The notes under the pieces: model-generated
Told to the model about the DNA's origin: nothing
The model's database searches: none
What the model saw: only the letters and a program-made list of their open reading frames with translations
Made by a program: the position numbers and the translations under genes
Part shown: in pieces, positions 59,735 through 64,000 of the stretch
How the letters are laid out: every line of letters starts with the position of its first letter
How positions within the stretch are numbered: the first letter of the stretch is position 1
DNA from: Bacillus sp. OK048
GTDB lineage: Bacteria; Bacillota; Bacilli; Bacillales; Cytobacillaceae
Assembly (NCBI RefSeq): GCF_900103525.1
Contig: NZ_FNHN01000017.1
Span: forward strand, 1-64,000
Length of the DNA: 64,000 bases
Direction of reading: 5' to 3'

Positions 59735-59769
59735 TTGATCCATTCTCCTCATTTTGCCAACTAATTAAC

Positions 59770-59885
59770 AATCCTTAGTTGAATACCTCCAACAAAAAGG
59801 TGCATTAATCCTTCTTGGATCAACGCACCTATTAATTGAAGAAGAAAAAGCGATGCTTCGTTATTGAAGTATCACCACCCGTATA
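59770..59885. repeat. CTTnAAnTAACGG-family element
   Basis: On the minus strand ATACTTCAATAACGAAGCAT, TTCTTCAATTAATAGGTGCG, hairpin GGTGCGTTGATCC ... GGATTAATGCACC, and ATTCAACTAAGGATTG. The hairpin is the best of the family. Confidence 0.65.
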
Positions 59886-59900
59886 GAACAATAAGGTTTA

Positions 59901-60326
59901 TCAATAAGTTAATTTCTTTTTCAGGTAATACTGCTGATTTTCTTTAATTGGATGTTCTTCTATCACACCAACTATTTCATAACCATACTTTTGATAAAAA
60001 TTAGGTGCTTGAAAGCTAAATGTATCGAGTTGAATTAGTTTGCAATTATTTTCTCTTGCAAAATTCTCTATCTTTAGTAATAACTCTTTCCCGCATCCTT
60101 TACCCCTAAGCGACTCATCAACCCATAAGAAATCAATATGTAAGTTGTACCAAATAATTGTTCCTGTTATGCCCCCTAAAATTTCTCCTCCTTCATCCCT
60201 AAGAATAAAGCTAATATTTTTGACTGGATGTTTTACATCATCAGGCAGTTTAGAAAGATTATGTTCAATTACTTTTTTTCGAATGTATTCACTATCTTCT
60301 TGATTCCATTGTTGAGTTACTATCAT
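59901..60326 (-). CDS. GNAT family N-acetyltransferase
   Basis: The protein has 141 residues from ATG 60326 (GGAAGGTG seven bases upstream); the frame is open 11 codons further. HPVKNISFILRDEGGEILGG, then NLHIDFLWVDESLRGKGCGK (acetyl-CoA loop), ENNCKLIQLDTFSFQAPNFY and KYGYEIVGVIEEHPIKENQQ are characteristic of small GNAT enzymes. The substrate is unknown. It is a one-gene unit between two repeats. Confidence 0.85.
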   Translation of the reverse strand: MIVTQQWNQEDSEYIRKKVIEHNLSKLPDDVKHPVKNISFILRDEGGEILGGITGTIIWYNLHIDFLWVDESLRGKGCGKELLLKIENFARENNCKLIQLDTFSFQAPNFYQKYGYEIVGVIEEHPIKENQQYYLKKKLTY

Positions 60327-60367
60327 AATATCACCTTCCTTATAAGTCACTGAATTCATATTTTATC

Positions 60368-60415
60368 ATATTTGTTTGTTCAACTATCCGTTACTTTAAG
60401 TACAGGATTTCACAA
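60368..60415. repeat. CTTnAAnTAACGG-family element
   Basis: On the minus strand GTACTTAAAGTAACGGATAG, then TTGAACAAACAAATATG; a single core copy. Confidence 0.55.
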
Positions 60416-60449
60416 TGGTATACAGATTTGTATCTCACTATGATGATAT

Positions 60450-60956
60450 TTATCTAATCTTTTTTTGCTTAATTATTCCTAATATAATCGGGATAAACGC
60501 ACTTAATATTGCAATTGGTAGAAACCATACCCCAAATCTGTTTTCCCAGCCTAATGCAATTGAAACTGATTCAATTAAGATTAAAACAAAGGTGATTAGA
60601 CAAATATTTTTTAATTGATTTACCAGTTTTCGGCTTATTAAGTAGAACTCTTTAGCATTCTTTTTATTTAATCGTTCTGGATAATTATGTGATTCTGGGA
60701 ATTTTTCTAACAATTGCATTAAAACTGCAATAAATGCACCTACTATCGGAAATATAAGAAGTTCCATTTTTGAACCCCAACGATCAACTTCACCCAAAGC
60801 ATTGTAATGAGCTGGAACTTCGTCAGGAAGCCTATTCCAATTGTAGATTAAAAAGATTAACGAGCCTAAATAGAATGAATACCCAATTATATCCCAGAAC
60901 CACTCACTCTTCGTTTTCAATATTTTAATTTTAGGTCTTTTCCAAGAATTTGACAT
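60450..60956 (-). CDS. DUF1648 membrane protein
   Basis: The protein has about 168 residues from ATG 60956 (AAAGGAG nine bases before; TTG three codons up is covered by the RBS). The N-terminal segment IIGYSFYLGSLIFLIYNWNR followed by LPDEVPAHYNALGEVDRWGS is the DUF1648 signature, seen also in SdpI immunity proteins. Four membrane segments in total. The function is unknown; relatives protect against a toxin or take part in signalling at the membrane. Confidence 0.82.
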   Translation of the reverse strand: MSNSWKRPKIKILKTKSEWFWDIIGYSFYLGSLIFLIYNWNRLPDEVPAHYNALGEVDRWGSKMELLIFPIVGAFIAVLMQLLEKFPESHNYPERLNKKNAKEFYLISRKLVNQLKNICLITFVLILIESVSIALGWENRFGVWFLPIAILSAFIPIILGIIKQKKIR

Positions 60957-61104
60957 CCTCTTCAACTCCTTTACTATTCCCCTAACGAAAAACTTATCAA
61001 AATGTATTTTTCAATTGTCTTTACATCAACAAACACAATTTTTCAAAACATCATTTATTCTTCACACAATTGACGAATAAAAAGGTTTCACATTTTTCCA
61101 ATTT

Positions 61105-61215
61105 TTCAAACTATCCTGCTGCGTTAGTTCAAGTAATTCCACAAAAAGAGCGTTAATCCCTTCCTGGATTAACGCATCCGTTTGTTTAAGTACATTTCTT
61201 CACAAACTCGCTTAC
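61105..61215. repeat. CTTnAAnTAACGG-family element, reference copy
   Basis: On the minus strand GTACTTAAACAAACGGATGC, the hairpin GCGTTAATCC-AGGAAGG-GATTAACGC, then TACTTGAACTAACGCAGCAG. Both flanks carry ACTTrAACwAACG in direct orientation. This is the clearest full unit. Confidence 0.7.
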
Positions 61216-61254
61216 AAATATAAGCTATTTTTATCATTTAGGTATCAAATTAAA

Positions 61255-61644
61255 TCATTTATTCCAATAGGCTTTTGCTTCTTCCTCAAGTACCTTTAAT
61301 CTTTTGTAGTAATCAGGAAACTCGTTAAGATGTGCCAGTGCAATTTTCCCAGTAATAATAGGATCATCACCTGTAACATTAGTTGGGCTGGATATTTTCC
61401 CATGTTCAAGCTCTGTATTTACTCCCATCCAAAACTCCTCTAAATCAAACTTGCTTTTATTAAAATCAATGCCTAAAAGTAAAGCGATCGCTGCTGCTTC
61501 CTCTTTGGAAAAAGATTTAACCCTAGTTGCACAACGATTATTTCTATACCAGTTTGGACTTCCGGTGGTTGGATATAGATATTGCGTGGCATTGGTATAA
61601 CCGTTCTTGAAGTGGTTCCAATACGGATTATTATAGTAGTACAA
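61255..61644 (-). CDS. DUF5661-type protein
   Basis: This 129-residue protein has a TTG start with AGGAGAG seven bases upstream. An Asn/Tyr-rich N-terminus (MYYYNNPYWNHFKNGY) resembles small spore or coat proteins. Then FSKEEAAAIALLLGIDFNKS, FDLEEFWMGVNTELEHGKIS and IALAHLNEFPDYYKRLKVLE match the conserved stretches of DUF5661, including HG and AHL..E. The role is unknown. A coat or spore function is possible from the N-terminus. Confidence 0.75.
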   Translation of the reverse strand: MYYYNNPYWNHFKNGYTNATQYLYPTTGSPNWYRNNRCATRVKSFSKEEAAAIALLLGIDFNKSKFDLEEFWMGVNTELEHGKISSPTNVTGDDPIITGKIALAHLNEFPDYYKRLKVLEEEAKAYWNK

Positions 61645-61734
61645 AACACATCTCTCCTAAAAAGGTGGTTATCATCAATATACGTTAGTTACCTATTTAT
61701 GAGCATGTCTTCTAAAGGTTAAACAAAAAATACG

Positions 61735-61825
61735 ACTTAGCTAATTGAACTATCATGCTTCGTTACATCAATAAGAAATGCCATACATCCTTCTTGGAGT
61801 ACGGCACCCGTTTGCTAAAGAAGAA
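61735..61825. repeat. CTTnAAnTAACGG-family element
   Basis: On the minus strand TTCTTTAGCAAACGGGTGCC, hairpin GCCGTACTCC ... GGATGTATGGC, TTATTGATGTAACGAAGCAT and TTCAATTAGCTAAG. Confidence 0.6.
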
Positions 61826-61828
61826 TAG

Positions 61829-62362
61829 TTACTTATTATTCTTAAGTAATGAATAGACATAAGTATCATTTGCTACACCATTTTGATACATATATTTCTT
61901 CAAAACTCCCTCTTTTTGAAAGCCAATTTTAGTTAATAATTTATTAGATGCATCATTGTCAATAAAAACAACGGCACCTATTCGGGTTAAATCCATAACA
62001 TCAAAACCATATGAAAGAACTTTAGATACTGCTTCAAAAGTGTATCCTTTTCTCCAATGCTCTGGATGAATTTCGTAACCTATTTCTGCTCTTTTATGTT
62101 TAGGAGACCAAGCATTAAAGCCAATTGTTCCAATAATACCTTTTGTCCCGATTCTTTCAATTCCCCACCGTATGCCTCTTTTTTCAATGTAGCTTTTCGA
62201 AAAAAAATCAACGAATTTCTCTGCTTGTTCTATATTTTCTAATGTTTCTTGTCCATAATAACGTGTTACATTGTCGTTAGAAAAACAAGCAAAAATACCT
62301 TCTGCATCTTTTTTAGTTAGTTCTCTTAATATTAGTCGTTCTGTCTCTAATATTGGAAACAT
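61829..62362 (-). CDS. GNAT acetyltransferase, RimJ/RimL type
   Basis: This 177-residue protein has ETERLILRELTKKDAEGIFA, EIGYEIHPEHWRKGYTFEAV (acetyl-CoA loop), GFDVMDLTRIGAVVFIDNDA, SNKLLTKIGFQKEGVLKKYM and the tail YVYSLLKNNK. It is closely similar in layout to the protein at 43265-43834, so the two are paralogues. RBS AGAGGGAG precedes the ATG. The substrate is unknown. The unit is bordered upstream by gene-free DNA without an obvious promoter. Confidence 0.86.
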   Translation of the reverse strand: MFPILETERLILRELTKKDAEGIFACFSNDNVTRYYGQETLENIEQAEKFVDFFSKSYIEKRGIRWGIERIGTKGIIGTIGFNAWSPKHKRAEIGYEIHPEHWRKGYTFEAVSKVLSYGFDVMDLTRIGAVVFIDNDASNKLLTKIGFQKEGVLKKYMYQNGVANDTYVYSLLKNNK

Positions 62363-62570
62363 TTAATCTCTCCCTCTCATTAATTCAATAATTAACTATT
62401 CATTTTAAACGGTAAAAAATTCCTTTTTAATGTTTGCGTTAGACAACGGAACCCTTAAGAAAAACTGGATCTTTTTTATAAGCTCATTTTTTAGTTGTAC
62501 TAATATTTTCCCTTCTTGAATATATATATTCTAAACAAAAAATTTCACAAAGAAAGGGGAATCTGTCCTT

Positions 62571-62681
62571 ATGGATGTCTGCATTTCTTGTGGAACAGAA
62601 TTATCGATCATGGAGAGAAATAGATGTGAATGCTGGGAGTGCAGGGATACGACAACGGAAGCTTATACAGAAGATGAATGA
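62571..62681 (+). CDS. Short zinc-ribbon-like peptide
   Basis: This is a 36-residue peptide: MDVCISCGTELSIMERNR, then CECWECRDTTTEAYTEDE. Two metal-binding pairs are evident (CISC, and CECWEC). AAAGGGG sits ten bases before the ATG and a strong terminator follows at 62744, so it looks like a complete short gene. No family can be named with certainty; several tiny cysteine-rich Bacillus proteins have this shape. Confidence 0.55.
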   Translation: MDVCISCGTELSIMERNRCECWECRDTTTEAYTEDE

Positions 62682-62743
62682 CCTGCAATGGTATTAACCA
62701 TCCCGGGCCGATGAAAATTTTGAATGAATACCTTCATAATACC

Positions 62744-62784
62744 AAGAGACACCATTTCCTATTGGATTTGGTGTCTCTTCCTTT
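62744..62784 (+). terminator. Terminator between convergent genes
   Basis: AAGAGACACCA / TGGTGTCTCTT with a 14-nt loop; followed by CCTTTTT. Confidence 0.85.
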
Positions 62785-62790
62785 TTAAGA

Positions 62791-63642
62791 TTATTCGTTA
62801 ACCCATGAAAGTCCTAGCGTTCCGACACCCGTATGCACACCTGCAACGGTAATTAGCATTAGTAGCTCTGTCTCTATAGCAGGAAATGTATCGTTTATTA
62901 CTTGTTGAAGAACAGTAGCCTTTTTTTGATCATTCGCATGGACTATAGCCACTTTCTGAACCTTTTTCGTTTCAAGGTCAGCCTTTAAATGATCCACCAG
63001 CCAAGCAAATGCCTTCTTTTCGGTTCGAACTTTATCTTTAATCTTCGCTGCCCCTCCATCTTCAATGGATAAAATGGGCTTGATATTAAATAGCGATGCA
63101 AGTATTTTTTGACCTCCAGACACCCTGCCGCTTTTATGAAGCTGATCAAGGTTTGATGGAATCAAATATAAACGAGTATGGTCACGTAAGCTGCTTAATT
63201 GTGAAACAACCTCACTGATGTCTAGTCCCAGTTCAACTAGTTCCATGCCCTTTTTGACTAAATAGGATAATGGATATGAACCTGTTTGTGAATCAATCGC
63301 AAACACTTTAAATCCAGCCATTTCTGCAGCCATAACAGAGGTTTGATACGTGCCGGTTAATGTACTAGAAGCGTGAATGGCGATACCAAAGTCATAGTCA
63401 GCTTTTAGCCTTTCATAAAGCTCTACGATTTCACCAATATTCGGTTGTGATGTCTGGAATTTTCCTGGTTCATTTTTCATTCGGTTATAGAAATCTTCTT
63501 GGGTAATATCAATTGTTTCTTTATAAAATATATCATTGATTACTACGTGCAGGGGAATTACATGTATATGATGTTGCTCAATAAATTCTTTGCTTAGTGA
63601 TGCGGTCGTATCTGTAATCCATGCAATTTTTGGCTTGTTCAT
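62791..63642 (-). CDS. DegV family fatty-acid-binding protein
   Basis: The protein has 283 residues from ATG 63642. IAWITDTTASLSKEFIEQHH, HVIPLHVVINDIFYKE, KFQTSQPNIGEIVELYERLK (TSQPS-type loop), IAIHASSTLTGTYQTSVMAA and SLRDHTRLYLIPSNLDQLHK with SGRVSGGQ are the family's landmarks. DegV/FakB proteins carry a fatty acid to the kinase FakA so that it can enter phospholipid synthesis. There is no fakA here; it may be encoded elsewhere. The RBS is weak (AAGTGG). Confidence 0.9.
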   Translation of the reverse strand: MNKPKIAWITDTTASLSKEFIEQHHIHVIPLHVVINDIFYKETIDITQEDFYNRMKNEPGKFQTSQPNIGEIVELYERLKADYDFGIAIHASSTLTGTYQTSVMAAEMAGFKVFAIDSQTGSYPLSYLVKKGMELVELGLDISEVVSQLSSLRDHTRLYLIPSNLDQLHKSGRVSGGQKILASLFNIKPILSIEDGGAAKIKDKVRTEKKAFAWLVDHLKADLETKKVQKVAIVHANDQKKATVLQQVINDTFPAIETELLMLITVAGVHTGVGTLGLSWVNE

Positions 63643-63905
63643 TTTATCCACTTCTTTCATCAAAATTCTTCATATATATAGACAATATTTTAATATAGTA
63701 GTATTGTAACAAGTTAAACTTTACGTAAGTGAATACGTTGTCACAAGTTATATTTGTCATGTATGAAGAAATATTACTACATGGTATAGGCTTTATAGTC
63801 ACAATTCTGACATAATGATAAATGACCAAAATTAGGATGAAACAATGATTCTATCTTTATCGTCTAGTACATAGGAAGATTATCGATAGGAAAGGATTTT
63901 TTATA

Positions 63906-64000
63906 TTGAAAAGTAAATTTAGAGCATTCATTCCGTTTTTTCTGGTTATAATTGTTTTATTCATTTTCCTCAACCATATGGAGACAAACCCTTTTACGGG
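63906..64000 (+). CDS. Start of a membrane protein, cut by window edge
   Basis: A TTG start (AAAGG ten bases upstream) opens a frame that runs off the window: KSKFRAFIPFFLVIIVLFIF, then LNHMETNPFTG. One N-terminal membrane helix with a basic start is visible. The layout recalls membrane-anchored proteases such as FtsH, but 31 residues are too few to decide. Confidence 0.45.
   Translation, partial: MKSKFRAFIPFFLVIIVLFIFLNHMETNPFT

Noticed and set aside
50129..62400. True integron attC sites
   Set aside because: The repeats lack the GTTRRRY core sites in the right order and no integrase gene is visible, so only the loose term cassette-like is used.

Overview
The window looks like chromosome of a low-GC, spore-forming member of the Bacillaceae (Bacillus sensu lato, Neobacillus-like). 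The grounds are AT-rich genes with strong AAGGAGG-type ribosome binding sites, many TTG starts, and spore genes: cotA laccase, cwlJ, a YhcN-type lipoprotein, a YjcZ-type peptide and a GH18 spore-type glycosidase. It is accessory and niche-adaptation DNA: no rRNA or tRNA gene was seen, genes are mostly single units or short operons, and non-coding repeats are very common.

Layout. 0-6 kb: the right end of an IS200/IS605-type TnpB element, a CofE-like ligase, a YtrABC-like module (regulator, ATPase, permease) with a clear promoter and operator, and small secreted or sporulation proteins. 6-19 kb: VOC and ASCH proteins, a P1 (DmpA-like) peptidase, a PhoX-type phosphatase behind a Pho-box array, a CPBP protease, an ABC exporter, a second MurG and a radical SAM/SPASM protein. 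19.3-23.5 kb: a GC-rich island with a beta-helix lipoprotein and a GH3 glycosidase, very probably acquired from a high-GC (actinobacterial-type) donor. 24-32.4 kb: one nine-gene catabolic operon on the minus strand (FCD-GntR regulator, TRAP transporter DctQ/M/P, four dehydrogenases or oxidoreductases, a TIM-barrel isomerase) with a promoter whose spacer carries an operator, a downstream cre-like site and a strong terminator. 33-39 kb: a Phd-Uma2 fusion with its own operator, a WYL regulator facing a GyrI-like pair, a LURP-one protein, an EamA transporter and a lipase. 39.2-42.2 kb: an arsenic island (arsC, acr3, arsR, arsN1-like). 42-64 kb: methyltransferases, many GNAT acetyltransferases, hydrolases, the spore genes, ilvE, a second YtrABC-like module and a DegV protein.

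Repeats are the most unusual aspect. There is a 272-bp MITE (three copies, two with 8-bp target duplications); a six-member family of palindromes centred on GAACAGTGCC; three near-perfect 50-52 bp palindromes; several short tandem arrays; and a family of imperfect repeats with the core CTTnAAnTAACGG that separates most of the one-gene units between 50 and 62 kb, giving that region a cassette-like structure with gene fragments and decayed genes between intact ones.

No single locus is clearly a new defence system. The best candidates for undescribed biology are the repeat-bounded cassette region, the TRAP/oxidoreductase operon with unknown substrate, the autoregulated Phd-Uma2 fusion and the GC-rich glycosidase island. 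All calls are from reading the sequence; no database search was run.
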